DNA from: Amycolatopsis bullii | Lineage (GTDB): Bacteria; Actinomycetota; Actinomycetes; Mycobacteriales; Pseudonocardiaceae | NCBI RefSeq assembly: GCF_014654205.1 | Contig: NZ_BNAW01000020.1 | Location: 79,265 to 143,264, forward strand | Reading direction: 5' to 3' | DNA length: 64,000 nucleotides | Shown here: piece by piece, positions 43,562-51,898 of the stretch | Position numbering within the stretch: position 1 is the first letter of the stretch | Layout of the letters: every line of letters starts with the position of its first letter | Translations under genes and position numbers: made by a program | The notes under the pieces: model-generated | The model's input: only the letters and a program-made list of their open reading frames with translations | What the model was told of the DNA's origin: nothing | Databases searched by the model: none

Positions 43562-44623
43562 ATGTCCGGAGCCACGGAGAAGGAAGCACAGGGCGCGGTA
43601 CTCGCCCCCGAGACGCTGCAGGAGGCGGTCAAGGCCGCCGAAGCGGCGTTCGCCGCCGCGACCGGGCTCGAAGGGCTGGCCGAGGTCAAACCGGCCCACC
43701 TCGGTGACCAGTCCCCGGTGGGCCTGGCCCGCCGCGGGATCGGTGCCCTGCCCAAGCAGGAGAAGGCCGAGGCGGGCAAGCGCGTCAACGAGGCCCGCCA
43801 GGCGGTCCAGGCGGCCTTCGACGCCCGCCGCGCCGAGCTCCAGGCGGAGCGCGACGAACGCGTGCTGCGCGAAGAAGCCGTCGACGTCACCCTGCCGTGG
43901 GATCGCGTCCCGCGCGGTGCCCGGCACCCGATCAGCACCATCTCCGAACGCGTCGCGGACGCCTTCGTCGCGATGGGCTACGAGATCGCCGAGGGCCCCG
44001 AGCTCGAAGCCGAGTGGTTCAACTTCGACGCGCTGAACTTCGGCAAGGACCACCCGGCCCGGCAGCTGCAGGACACGTTCTACGTCGGCGAAGAGGACTC
44101 GGGCCTGGTGCTGCGCACGCACACCTCGCCGGTCCAGGCGCGCACGCTGCTGCACCGCGACCTGCCGGTGTACGTCGTCTGCCCCGGCCGGACGTACCGC
44201 ACCGACGAGCTCGACTCGACCCACACGCCGGTGTTCACCCAGGTCGAGGGCCTGGCGGTGGACAAGGGCATCACGATGGCCCACCTCAAGGGCACGCTGG
44301 ACGCCTTCGCCCGCGCCATGTTCGGCGAAAGCTCCAAGACGCGGCTGCGCCCGCACTTCTTCCCCTTCACCGAGCCGTCCGCGGAGGTGGACGTCTGGTT
44401 CGAAGAGAAGAAGGGCGGCCCCGGCTGGGTCGAGTGGGGCGGCTGCGGCATGGTCAACCCGAACGTGCTGCGCGCCTGCGGTGTCGACCCCGAGGTGTAC
44501 TCCGGGTTCGCCTTCGGCATGGGCATCGAGCGCACCCTGCAGTTCCGCAACGGGATCCCCGACATGCGCGACATGGTGGAGGGCGACGTCCGCTTCACCC
44601 TTCCCTTCGGAACGGAGGCGTAG
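43562..44623 (+). CDS. pheS: Phenylalanyl-tRNA synthetase alpha subunit
   Basis: 353 residues. N-terminal coiled coil, then class II core: RHPISTISERVADAFVAMGYEIAEGPE (motif 1), FTQVEGLAVDKGITMAHLKGTL, RLRPHFFPFTEPSAEVDVWF (motif 2 region), WGGCGMVNPNVL and GFAFGMGIERTLQFRNGI (motif 3). Charges tRNA-Phe with PheT as an alpha2beta2 enzyme. GAGGAGTT precedes the ATG. The 156-bp gap before it has TAGACT (43481-43486) as a possible -10. Stop overlaps pheT start (TAGTG). Confidence 0.97.
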   Translation: MSGATEKEAQGAVLAPETLQEAVKAAEAAFAAATGLEGLAEVKPAHLGDQSPVGLARRGIGALPKQEKAEAGKRVNEARQAVQAAFDARRAELQAERDERVLREEAVDVTLPWDRVPRGARHPISTISERVADAFVAMGYEIAEGPELEAEWFNFDALNFGKDHPARQLQDTFYVGEEDSGLVLRTHTSPVQARTLLHRDLPVYVVCPGRTYRTDELDSTHTPVFTQVEGLAVDKGITMAHLKGTLDAFARAMFGESSKTRLRPHFFPFTEPSAEVDVWFEEKKGGPGWVEWGGCGMVNPNVLRACGVDPEVYSGFAFGMGIERTLQFRNGIPDMRDMVEGDVRFTLPFGTEA

Positions 44624-47193
44624 TGCGAGTCCCAGTCAGCTGGCTGACCGAACACCTCGAGCTCGCTGAGGAGGTCACCCCGCAGGACCTGGCCGACGCG
44701 TTCGTCCGGATCGGCATCGAGGTCGACGACCTGCGCGAGCTCGGTCCCGTGACCGGCCCGCTGGTCGTCGGCCGGGTGGCCGAGATCGAGGAGCTCACCG
44801 AGTTCAAGAAGCCGGTGCGCTTCTGCCGCGTCGACGTCGGCGAGCCCGCCGACGAAGCCGAAGAGCTCGACGAACTCGACGACGAAGACGACGAGGACGA
44901 CGACGAAGCCGGCGAGTTCGACGAGGGTCCGCACGGCATCAAGACCCGCGGCATCATCTGCGGCGCGCGCAACTTCGTCGAGGGCGACCTGGTCGTCGTC
45001 GCGCTGCCGGGCGCCGTCCTGCCGGGCGACTTCGAGATCGCGGCCCGCAAGACCTACGGCCGGATCAGCGACGGCATGATCTGCTCGGCGCGCGAGCTCG
45101 GCCTCGGCGACGACCACACCGGCATCCTCGTCCTGCCGTCGGGCACCGCGAGCCCGGGCGACGACGCGAGCGAGCTGCTCGGCCTCGACGACTCGGTGAT
45201 CGAGCTCGCCCCGACCCCCGATCGCGGGTACGCGCTGTCGATCCGCGGCCTCGCGCGCGAGCTGTCGAACGCGCTCGACGTGCCCTTCGGCGACCCGGCC
45301 CTCCTGGAGGTCCCGGCGGCCGAGGGCGACGCCTGGCCGGTCCGCGTCGAGGACCCGGAAGGCTGCCCGCGGTTCGTGCTGCGCCGGGTCACCGGCCTGG
45401 ACGCCACCGCGCCGACCCCGTGGCGGATGCGGCGGCGGCTGATGCTGGCCGGCATCCGGTCGATTTCGCTGGCCGTCGACGTCACCAACTACGTGATGCT
45501 GGAGCTCGGGCACCCGCTGCACGCGTTCGCCACCAAGGCCATCCAGGGCGATCTGGTGGTGCGCCGGGCGAAGGCGGGCGAGAAACTGACCACTTTGGAC
45601 GACGTCGAGCGCACGCTCGACCCGGACGACGTGGTCATCGCCGACGACAGCGGCGTCATCTCGCTGGCCGGCACGATGGGCGGCGCGAGCACGGAGATCA
45701 CGCCGGAGAGCACCGACGTGCTGCTCGAGGCGGCGCACTGGAACCCGGCCGCGATCAGCCGCACGGCGCGTCGGCACAAGCTGTTTTCCGAGGCCGCCAA
45801 GCGGTTCGAGCGGTTCACCGACCCGCAGCTGTGCGCGGCCGCGGTCGAGCTGGCCGCCCGGCTGCTGCGCCAGTACGGCGACGCCGCCATCCAGCCCGGC
45901 CGCACCGACGAGGGCGTGGTCGAGCCGAATCCGGCGGTCGTGATGCCGATCAACCTGCCCGACAAGGTCGCGGGCGTGAACTACCAGCGCGGGGTCACGG
46001 TCCGCAGGCTCACCCAGATCGGCTGCAAGGTCTCGGTCGGCACGGGCGACGACGGAACCGGCCTGGTCACGGCGATCCCGCCGAGCTGGCGCGGCGACCT
46101 GCGCCAGCCGGCCGACCTCGTCGAAGAGGTGCTGCGGCTGGAGGGCTACGACAGCATCCCGTCGACGCTCCCGGCGGCCCCGGCGGGCCGCGGCCTGACC
46201 GACGCCCAGCGCCGCGTCCGGAGCGTTTCCCGGGCGCTGGCCGAGGCGGGGTACGTCGAGGTGCGTCCGTTCCCGTTCATCAGCGACGCCGTGTGGGACG
46301 CGTTCGGCCTCCCGGCCGACGACGTCCGCCGCAACACGGTCGTGGTCCGCAACCCGCTGGAAGCCGACCGCAACCGCCTGGCGACGACGTTGCTGCCGGG
46401 TCTGCTGGACACGATGCAGCGCAACGTGTCCCGCGGGCTGAAGGACGTCTCGCTGTACCACATCGGCCAGGTGGTGCTCCCGGCGCCGAACCCGCTGAAG
46501 GTCCCCGACCTCGGCGTCGACCGGCGGCCGTCGGACGAGGAACTGGCCCTGCTGGAGGCCGCGGTGCCCCAGCAGCCGCTGCACGTGGCCGTGGTCCTGG
46601 CCGGAAACCGCCGCCGCGCGGGCTGGTGGGGCGCGGGCGAGCCGGCCAACTGGGCCGACGCGGTCCAGGCGGCCCGCACGGTCGCGGAGGCGGCCGGCGT
46701 CGAGCTGACGGTCCAGGCGGCCGACCTCCCGCCGTGGCACCCGGGCCGCTGCGCCCAGCTCCGGGTCGGCGACTGGCCGGTCGGCCACGCGGGCGAGCTG
46801 CACCCGAAGGTGGTCGAGGCGCTCGGCCTGCCGCCGCGCACGGTGGCGATGGAGCTGGACCTCGACGCCATCCCGCTCCCGGACGACCGCCCGGCGCCGA
46901 GCGTGTCGGGCTACCCGCCGGTGCTCCTGGACGTCGCGCTGGTGGCGGCGGCCGACGTCCCGTCGGCGGACCTCGCTGCGGTGCTGCGCGAGGGCGCGGG
47001 CGAGCTCCTGGAGGACATCACGCTGTTCGACGTGTACGCGGGCGAGCAGGTGGGCGAGGGCAAGCGATCGCTGGCGTACAAGCTGCGCTTCCGCGCCCCG
47101 GACCGCACGCTGACGGTCGACGAGGCCACCAAGGCCCGCGACGCGGCCGTGGCAGCGGCAGGCGAGCGCTTCAACGCCACCCTCCGCGCCTGA
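44623..47193 (+). CDS. pheT: Phenylalanyl-tRNA synthetase beta subunit
   Basis: 856 residues. N-terminal MRVPVSWLTEHLEL, tRNA-binding OB-fold domain (about 40-165), B3/B4 editing domain (RMRRRLMLAGIRSISLAVDVTNYVM), B5 (VNYQRGVTVRRLTQIGCKV), and C-terminal anticodon-binding ferredoxin-like domain (FDVYAGEQVGEGKRSLAYKL). Unusual: the OB-fold carries an insertion at residues 77-101 with 19 Asp/Glu in 25 positions. Coupled to pheS by one-base overlap. A strong hairpin follows at 47201-47241. Confidence 0.97.
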   Translation: MRVPVSWLTEHLELAEEVTPQDLADAFVRIGIEVDDLRELGPVTGPLVVGRVAEIEELTEFKKPVRFCRVDVGEPADEAEELDELDDEDDEDDDEAGEFDEGPHGIKTRGIICGARNFVEGDLVVVALPGAVLPGDFEIAARKTYGRISDGMICSARELGLGDDHTGILVLPSGTASPGDDASELLGLDDSVIELAPTPDRGYALSIRGLARELSNALDVPFGDPALLEVPAAEGDAWPVRVEDPEGCPRFVLRRVTGLDATAPTPWRMRRRLMLAGIRSISLAVDVTNYVMLELGHPLHAFATKAIQGDLVVRRAKAGEKLTTLDDVERTLDPDDVVIADDSGVISLAGTMGGASTEITPESTDVLLEAAHWNPAAISRTARRHKLFSEAAKRFERFTDPQLCAAAVELAARLLRQYGDAAIQPGRTDEGVVEPNPAVVMPINLPDKVAGVNYQRGVTVRRLTQIGCKVSVGTGDDGTGLVTAIPPSWRGDLRQPADLVEEVLRLEGYDSIPSTLPAAPAGRGLTDAQRRVRSVSRALAEAGYVEVRPFPFISDAVWDAFGLPADDVRRNTVVVRNPLEADRNRLATTLLPGLLDTMQRNVSRGLKDVSLYHIGQVVLPAPNPLKVPDLGVDRRPSDEELALLEAAVPQQPLHVAVVLAGNRRRAGWWGAGEPANWADAVQAARTVAEAAGVELTVQAADLPPWHPGRCAQLRVGDWPVGHAGELHPKVVEALGLPPRTVAMELDLDAIPLPDDRPAPSVSGYPPVLLDVALVAAADVPSADLAAVLREGAGELLEDITLFDVYAGEQVGEGKRSLAYKLRFRAPDRTLTVDEATKARDAAVAAAGERFNATLRA

Positions 47194-47200
47194 CGGTCAA

Positions 47201-47241
47201 GTCCGGCCCCTCCCGCGCACCAGCCCGGGAGGGGGCCGGAC
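47201..47241 (+). terminator. pheST terminator hairpin
   Basis: GTCCGGCCCCTCCCG (47201-47215) pairs with 47226-47241, with a single bulged G and a 10-nt loop, beginning 8 bp after the pheT stop. Confidence 0.8.
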
Positions 47242-47261
47242 CCCGTGATGCCCCACCAATC

Positions 47262-47470
47262 ACGCAAGAAGCCCCTCCAGACACGCAAGAAGCCTCTCCC
47301 ATCACGCAACCGACCCTCCAGGCACGCAAGCCGACCCTTCAGGCACGCGAACCGACCCTCCAGGTACGCAAACCGACCCTCGAGGTGCGCAAGCCGACCG
47401 CCCAGGTACGCAAGCCGACCCGCCCGGTACGCGAGTCGACTGCCTGGGTACGTGATCCGATCCTCCCGGC
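47262..47470. repeat. Minisatellite: ten tandem 21-bp units
   Basis: Degenerate tandem repeat with consensus near ACGCAAGCCGACCCTCCAGGT; units begin at 47262, 47283, 47304, 47324 (the third is 20 bp), 47345, 47366, 47387, 47408, 47429 and 47450. The first two and last two copies are the most diverged. It fills the gap between two convergent genes, pheT and the AlkD-like gene; no convincing gene is seen in the 328-bp gap. Confidence 0.85.
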
Positions 47471-47502
47471 CCCCGGCCCCCGGCCCCCGGCCCCCGGCCC
47501 CC
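47468..47502. repeat. Five tandem 7-bp GGCCCCC units
   Basis: GGCCCCC occurs five times head to tail (47468, 47475, 47482, 47489, 47496) directly after the 21-bp minisatellite and about 20 bp before the end of the convergent AlkD-like gene. Likely prone to slippage. Confidence 0.85.
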
Positions 47503-47521
47503 GGCACGGAGGAACCTCACC

Positions 47522-48208
47522 TCACCAGATGTGCTTCAGCGCCTCCCGCCTCGACAACCCGGACAACCCCGGGTGATCGTCCACAAAGCACCGCACCCAG
47601 TCCGGCGCCGTCTTCGCGTAGTCCCGTAGCGCCCAGCCGATTCCCTTGCGCAGGAAGAACTCCGGCTCGGCGATCGACGGCTCGATCGCGCGGGTGAGCA
47701 GGTCCGTGTCCGTTTCCCCCTTCGCCCCCACCTGGCAGATGATCGCCGTCCGGCGGCGCCAGAGGTCGGTGTCGTGGGCCCACGCCAGCATGATCGGTGT
47801 CATCCGGGGGCGGTACTCCCGGAGGATGGGGCCGATCCGGCGGATGGCGAGCTCGTCCACGTAGTCCCACCAAGCCCCGCCGACGATCATTTCCTCGTAC
47901 AGCGGGACCAGGTCCGGATCCTGCCAGCGCCGGTACGCCCGGTATCCGGACAAATCGATCGCCGCGTAGCGCTCCTCGCGGAATTCGGCTGCTCGCCACA
48001 GCTCCAGGACGGCCGCCGAAAATGTCACCCGATCGGTCAATGTGTGGTCGGCCAGCACCTGCTTGAGGAGCGCACTGCGCTCGGGTTTCGCCACCCCGCG
48101 GAAGGGCATGGCCGACTTCATGTACGCCTGCATCGCCGGCGCTTTCACCGGGTCGGCCAGCTCCGCCAGCCCGGCCCGAATCGCCGTGACGAGCCTTTCC
48201 GCGTTCAT
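47522..48208 (-). CDS. DNA alkylation repair protein, AlkD-like
   Basis: 228 residues, all helical HEAT-like repeats as in AlkC/AlkD-type glycosylases (COG4912). Recognisable stretches: YMKSAMPFRGVAKPERSALL, AAEFREERYAAIDL, GGAWWDYVDELAIRRIGPIL and DTDLWRRRTAIICQV, then EPEFFLRKGIGWALRDYAKT. The WWDYVD and KGIGWALRDY motifs line the lesion groove with the conserved Asp. It probably excises alkylated (3- or 7-methyl) purines. GGGAGG lies 5 nt before the ATG. Confidence 0.9.
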   Translation of the reverse strand: MNAERLVTAIRAGLAELADPVKAPAMQAYMKSAMPFRGVAKPERSALLKQVLADHTLTDRVTFSAAVLELWRAAEFREERYAAIDLSGYRAYRRWQDPDLVPLYEEMIVGGAWWDYVDELAIRRIGPILREYRPRMTPIMLAWAHDTDLWRRRTAIICQVGAKGETDTDLLTRAIEPSIAEPEFFLRKGIGWALRDYAKTAPDWVRCFVDDHPGLSGLSRREALKHIW

Positions 48209-48401
48209 CTGACCTCCCGTGGGGCTCCGGCGATCCGGAGCGTACTGCCCGCCACCGACAGTTCCGCCGCCGCGCGGCCGCGCCAGGTACCAACGAAAGG
48301 CGGATGGCGAAAGTCGCGTCGGTCAGCGAGATTGTCCGAGGTTGCCGGTAGTTTCGTCGAGATCTGGCGAACGCTGTCGAATGCGGACGAAAAGGACGAC
48401 T

Positions 48402-49985
48402 GTGAAACGAATCGTTGCCGCCATCGCCACCGCGGGGCTCGCGGCCGGGCTGCTGGCCGCCGCGCCCGCCGCCTCGGCGGAAACCGGGGTGCAGTTCACC
48501 CCCGCGCCGATCGCCTGGGGCCCCTGCGCGTCGGCGAGCCTCAAGGCCAACGGCGCCGAGTGCGGCTTCCTCGAAGTGCCGATGGACTACGCGAAGCCGG
48601 GCGGGGCGAAGGTCTCCGTCGCGGTCTCGCGGATCAAGCACAAGACCGCGCAGTCCCAGGGCATCATGCTGGTGAACCCGGGCGGCCCGGGTGGCTCCGG
48701 CCTCGGCCTCTCGGTGCTCGGCAAGTACGTGCCGAACCACGCCGGGGACAACTACGACTGGATCGGCTTCGACCCGCGGGGTGTCGGGTCCAGCAAGCCC
48801 GCCGTCAGCTGCGACGGGAACTACTTCAGCTACAACCGGCCGGCGTACGTGCCGACCACGCCGCAGCTGGAGAAGACCTGGCTCGACCGCTCGAAGGGGT
48901 ACGCCGACGCGTGCCGCAAGAACGGCGAGATCCTGAACCACCTCAAGACGACCGACGTCGCGCAGGACATGGACAGCCTGCGCAAGGCGCTCGGCGAGAA
49001 GCAGATCAACTACTACGGCTTCTCCTACGGCACCTACCTCGGCCAGGTGTACAGCACGCTGTACCCGAAGAACGTCCGCCGGATGGTGCTGGACGGCAAC
49101 GTCGACCCGCGGAAGGTCTGGTACCAGGCCAACCTCGACCAGGACGTCGCGTTCGACAAGAACATCAAGATCTACTTCGACTGGCTCGCGAAGTACGACG
49201 ACGTCTACCACCTGGGCAACACCGGCGACGCGGTCGAGAAGCTGTGGTACGCCACGCAGCACAAGCTCGCCGAGAACCCGGCGGGCGGGGTCATCGGCGG
49301 CGACGAGTGGACCGACATCTTCCTGCAGGCCGGCTACTACGTCTTCGGCTGGGTCGACATGGCCAAGGCCTTCGACGGCTACGTGCACCGGGGTGACTGG
49401 CAGACGCTGAAGGACCTCTACGACAGCTCGAACCCGCCGGGCAACGACAACGGCTTCGCCGTGTACCTGGGCGTGCAGTGCACCGACGTGCAGTGGCCGA
49501 CCGACTGGAACCGGTGGCGGGTCGACAACTGGCTGACCTACTTCAAGGCCCCGTTCGAGACCTGGGGCAACGCCTGGTTCAACGCGCCCTGCGTGTTCTG
49601 GCCGGCGAAGGCGGGCAAGCCGGTGAACATCGACGGCCGCAAGGTGGCCGGGGCCCTGCTCATCAGCGAAGAACTCGACGCCGCCACGCCGTACACCGGC
49701 AGCCTCGAGGTGCGGAAGCGGTTCCCGAACTCGAGCCTGATCAGCGCGCCGGGTGGGACCACGCACGCCGGTTCGCTGTCCGGGGTGTCCTGTGTGGACG
49801 ACAAGATCGCCGACTACCTGGCGAACGGCACCCTGCCGAAGCGCCAGCCCGGCAACCACTCGGACGTCCAGTGCAGCCCGGTGCCGCCGCCGGTGCCCGA
49901 CGGCGCCGCGGCGCAGAAGTCGGACAACACCGCGAAGGCCGCCCAGGAGAAGCAGAGCACGCTGGCCCAGCTGCTGCACTTCTGA
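48402..49985 (+). CDS. Secreted alpha/beta hydrolase, tripeptidyl aminopeptidase-like
   Basis: 527 residues. GTG at 48402 with AAGGA 6 nt upstream; the ATG seven codons earlier lacks an RBS. Sec signal ends APAASA near residue 26. Oxyanion region NPGGPGGSG, nucleophile elbow GFSYGTYLG (S208), and the C-terminal TAP-like domain with acid (SEELDAATPY) and His (GGTTHAGS). This is the Streptomyces Tap/SlpD/SlpE group, which removes tripeptides from extracellular proteins. Cys pairs suggest disulfides. A terminator hairpin follows. Confidence 0.92.
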   Translation: MKRIVAAIATAGLAAGLLAAAPAASAETGVQFTPAPIAWGPCASASLKANGAECGFLEVPMDYAKPGGAKVSVAVSRIKHKTAQSQGIMLVNPGGPGGSGLGLSVLGKYVPNHAGDNYDWIGFDPRGVGSSKPAVSCDGNYFSYNRPAYVPTTPQLEKTWLDRSKGYADACRKNGEILNHLKTTDVAQDMDSLRKALGEKQINYYGFSYGTYLGQVYSTLYPKNVRRMVLDGNVDPRKVWYQANLDQDVAFDKNIKIYFDWLAKYDDVYHLGNTGDAVEKLWYATQHKLAENPAGGVIGGDEWTDIFLQAGYYVFGWVDMAKAFDGYVHRGDWQTLKDLYDSSNPPGNDNGFAVYLGVQCTDVQWPTDWNRWRVDNWLTYFKAPFETWGNAWFNAPCVFWPAKAGKPVNIDGRKVAGALLISEELDAATPYTGSLEVRKRFPNSSLISAPGGTTHAGSLSGVSCVDDKIADYLANGTLPKRQPGNHSDVQCSPVPPPVPDGAAAQKSDNTAKAAQEKQSTLAQLLHF

Positions 49986-50004
49986 GCGAAACTGCTTCAC
50001 CCCG

Positions 50005-50037
50005 CTGCCCCGGCCCGGATCTTCCGGACCGGGGCAG
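50005..50037 (+). terminator. Terminator hairpin after the aminopeptidase gene
   Basis: CTGCCCCGG (50005-50013) pairs with CCGGGGCAG (50029-50037), followed by the T-containing TGTCTTGTCC. It lies 20 bp after the stop codon. Confidence 0.8.
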
Positions 50038-50111
50038 TGTCTTGTCCGCCCGTGTCCCATCGTCGCCTCCTCGTGACGGTTCGTGGTCATCGCCGACGTT
50101 AGGGGAGGGGT

Positions 50112-50166
50112 CCGACAATTTCGGAGCGGAGTGGGCCGTGAGCAGCGCGTGGCCGAAAATTGTCGG
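50112..50166. promoter_or_regulatory. Paired CCGACAATT inverted repeats, likely operators
   Basis: CCGACAATTTCGG (50112-50124) and CCGAAAATTGTCGG (50153-50166) are inverted copies 41 bp apart start to start; each also has CCGA/TCGG ends. The second copy lies 22 bp before the ATG of the 165-residue HTH protein, so it may be a self-recognised site. Confidence 0.55.
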
Positions 50167-50188
50167 GGGTGCGCGCTAGCTTCGTGGC

Positions 50189-50686
50189 ATGTCGATCATC
50201 GAAGAGCGCCGGACCGAGATCCGGGCAGCCGACAACATCTACCAGATCGTGGTCTCGACCAGAACGGACGTCGACCGCGCCGAACCCACACCCCGGGTGA
50301 TGATCACCCTGGAAGCCGGCGGCCCCGGCGGTGAACCGGTCGCCGAGGGCAGCCTCGACCTCGACGTCGCGGTGGCGGACACGGTGGCGGAGCTCGTCGC
50401 GGACGGTTTGTTGTCCGCGACCGGCGCCGGCCGCGGGCCGCGGCGAAGATCCGCGGACCGGCCCGCCCAGCAGGGCCGCCCGTGGAGCGAGGAGTCGGAC
50501 GCGGAGCTGGAGAGCCGGTGGATCGCGGGGGAGAGCGTCGCGCAGCTCGCGGCGTACTTCGAGCGCACCCCCGGCGGCATCCGCGCCCGGCTGCCGCGGG
50601 TGGGCTGCGATCCGGAGAACCCGGGCTGCTACCTCCCCGTACCGCCGAGCAGGCGCACGGACCTGGACGGAGGTGAGCCGGGCTGA
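50189..50686 (+). CDS. Small protein with C-terminal HTH-like domain
   Basis: 165 residues. The N-terminal 70 residues are acidic and beta-prone (RAADNIYQIVVSTRTDVDRA, VMITLEAGGPGGEPVAEGSL); after an Arg-rich linker comes RPWSEESDAELESRWIAGES and VAQLAAYFERTPGGIRARLPR, which resembles a Myb/GcrA-like helix-turn-helix that starts at a Trp and ends in a GGIRARL recognition helix. Probably DNA-binding, family not recognised. Paired inverted repeats lie just upstream. Confidence 0.7.
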   Translation: MSIIEERRTEIRAADNIYQIVVSTRTDVDRAEPTPRVMITLEAGGPGGEPVAEGSLDLDVAVADTVAELVADGLLSATGAGRGPRRRSADRPAQQGRPWSEESDAELESRWIAGESVAQLAAYFERTPGGIRARLPRVGCDPENPGCYLPVPPSRRTDLDGGEPG

Positions 50687-50865
50687 TGGGTGGCGGCGGG
50701 CCGGTCCGCAGGGTGGGCCGGCCCGCCGCCGGGCCCGGTGAGCCGATCAATCACGGGGAGGATTCAGTGAGCAGGTCACCGAAGGCGGTGAGCCGGTCGG
50801 CCGAGGCGAGGGACTTGCCGTCGCGCCGGAGCAGGGCGGCAGGCGGGCGAGGAGGAAATCGCCGG

Positions 50866-51822
50866 TCACTCCGGCACCGCCGCGGCTGCGCGGGCGGCGA
50901 GCACCTTCAGGTGCGCCACCAGTTCTGGTGGCTCCTCGACTGTGAACGCGCACCCCAGGCCCAGCAGCCGGAACGCGAGCCAGTCCACCGTGTCCGTGTG
51001 GCTCCGCCACCGGCACCGGCCGTCGCCGAGGTCGGTCAGTTCGCCCATCGCCGGTCCCAGCCGGGGCGCAATCTGCGACGCCGGTTCCGCCAGGACCGCC
51101 ACCGCCCGGTACGAGGGTGCGAGGTCGTAGAACCGGTCGAGGACGTAGGCCGCCAGGTCCGTGGCGGGTGGCTCGCGCGGCACCGCCCGGCCACCGGTCG
51201 CCTGAGCCTCGGTGACGCGGTCCGCGCGGAAAACGCGCCAGTCCGCCCGGTCGAGGTCGTAGGCGACCAGGTACCAGCGGCGGCCCGCGGCGACCAGTCG
51301 GAGCGGCTCGGCGCGCCGCCGGGTCTCGGCCCCGTCGTGGGCTCGGTAGCGGAACCGGACGGTCTCGTGGTTGGTGATCGCCGCGGCGAACACCGTCAGC
51401 TGCGCCGGATCGACGACCGGTCCGGTGGCCGGCACGGCGACCGTCGCCGTGCCGATCGTGCCCACCCGCCGCCGCAACCGCGCCGGGAGGACCTGCTCGA
51501 GCTTGGCCAGCGCCCGCACGGAGGCTTCCTCGATGCCGTCGACCGTCTGGCCCGCCGCCGTCCGCAGCCCGACGGCGATGGCGACGGCTTCCTCGTCGTC
51601 GAGCACGAGCGGGGGCATCGCGGTGCCGGCGACCAGCCGGTACCCGCCCGCCACACCCCGGCTGGCTTCGACCGGGTAGCCCAGCTCGCGCAGCCGGTCG
51701 ATGTCGCGGCGGATGGTGCGCGGGCTGACGCCCATGCGCTCGGCGAGTTCGCTGCCCGGCCACTCGCGCGGCGTCTGGAGCAGGGAAAGCAGGCCGAGCA
51801 ACCGGGCCGGGGTGTCCGTCAT
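50866..51822 (-). CDS. WYL domain transcriptional regulator
   Basis: 318 residues. DeoR-like HTH (LLGLLSLLQTPREWPGSELAERMGVSPRTIRRDIDRLRELGYPV), then the WYL domain (VRFRYRAHDGAETRRRAEPLRLVAAGRRWYLVAYDLDRADWRVFRADRV in parts) and a WCX-type C-terminal extension. WYL proteins sense nucleic acids or small ligands. ATG at 51822. It is divergent from argC, with 74 bp between them. The 179 bp after its stop holds no convincing complete gene. Confidence 0.9.
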   Translation of the reverse strand: MTDTPARLLGLLSLLQTPREWPGSELAERMGVSPRTIRRDIDRLRELGYPVEASRGVAGGYRLVAGTAMPPLVLDDEEAVAIAVGLRTAAGQTVDGIEEASVRALAKLEQVLPARLRRRVGTIGTATVAVPATGPVVDPAQLTVFAAAITNHETVRFRYRAHDGAETRRRAEPLRLVAAGRRWYLVAYDLDRADWRVFRADRVTEAQATGGRAVPREPPATDLAAYVLDRFYDLAPSYRAVAVLAEPASQIAPRLGPAMGELTDLGDGRCRWRSHTDTVDWLAFRLLGLGCAFTVEEPPELVAHLKVLAARAAAAVPE

Positions 51823-51860
51823 GGGCTCAGCATCCCAAGGTGGCGGCCACCACTTCGGGT

Positions 51861-51898
51861 TTGTTTAGACTTGCAAGGGCGTGCATAATCATGCGTAT
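51861..51898 (+). promoter_or_regulatory. argC promoter with ARG-box-like operator
   Basis: TTGTTT (51861-51866) and CATAAT (51884-51889), 17 bp apart, place transcription start at the second ATG (51897), giving a leaderless argC mRNA. The AT-rich TGCATAATCATGCGTA (51882-51897) over the -10 has the half-site look of actinomycete ARG boxes bound by ArgR, which is encoded in the same operon. Confidence 0.7.

Noticed and set aside
47262..47470. CRISPR-like periodic repeats
   Set aside because: Units are directly adjacent 21-bp copies without unique spacers, and no cas gene is nearby.
45420..47576. Frame running through pheT into the minisatellite with periodic PTLQVRK-like repeats
   Set aside because: The upstream part is an out-of-frame shadow of pheT, and the periodicity only reflects the 21-bp DNA repeat; no RBS-start combination supports a protein.
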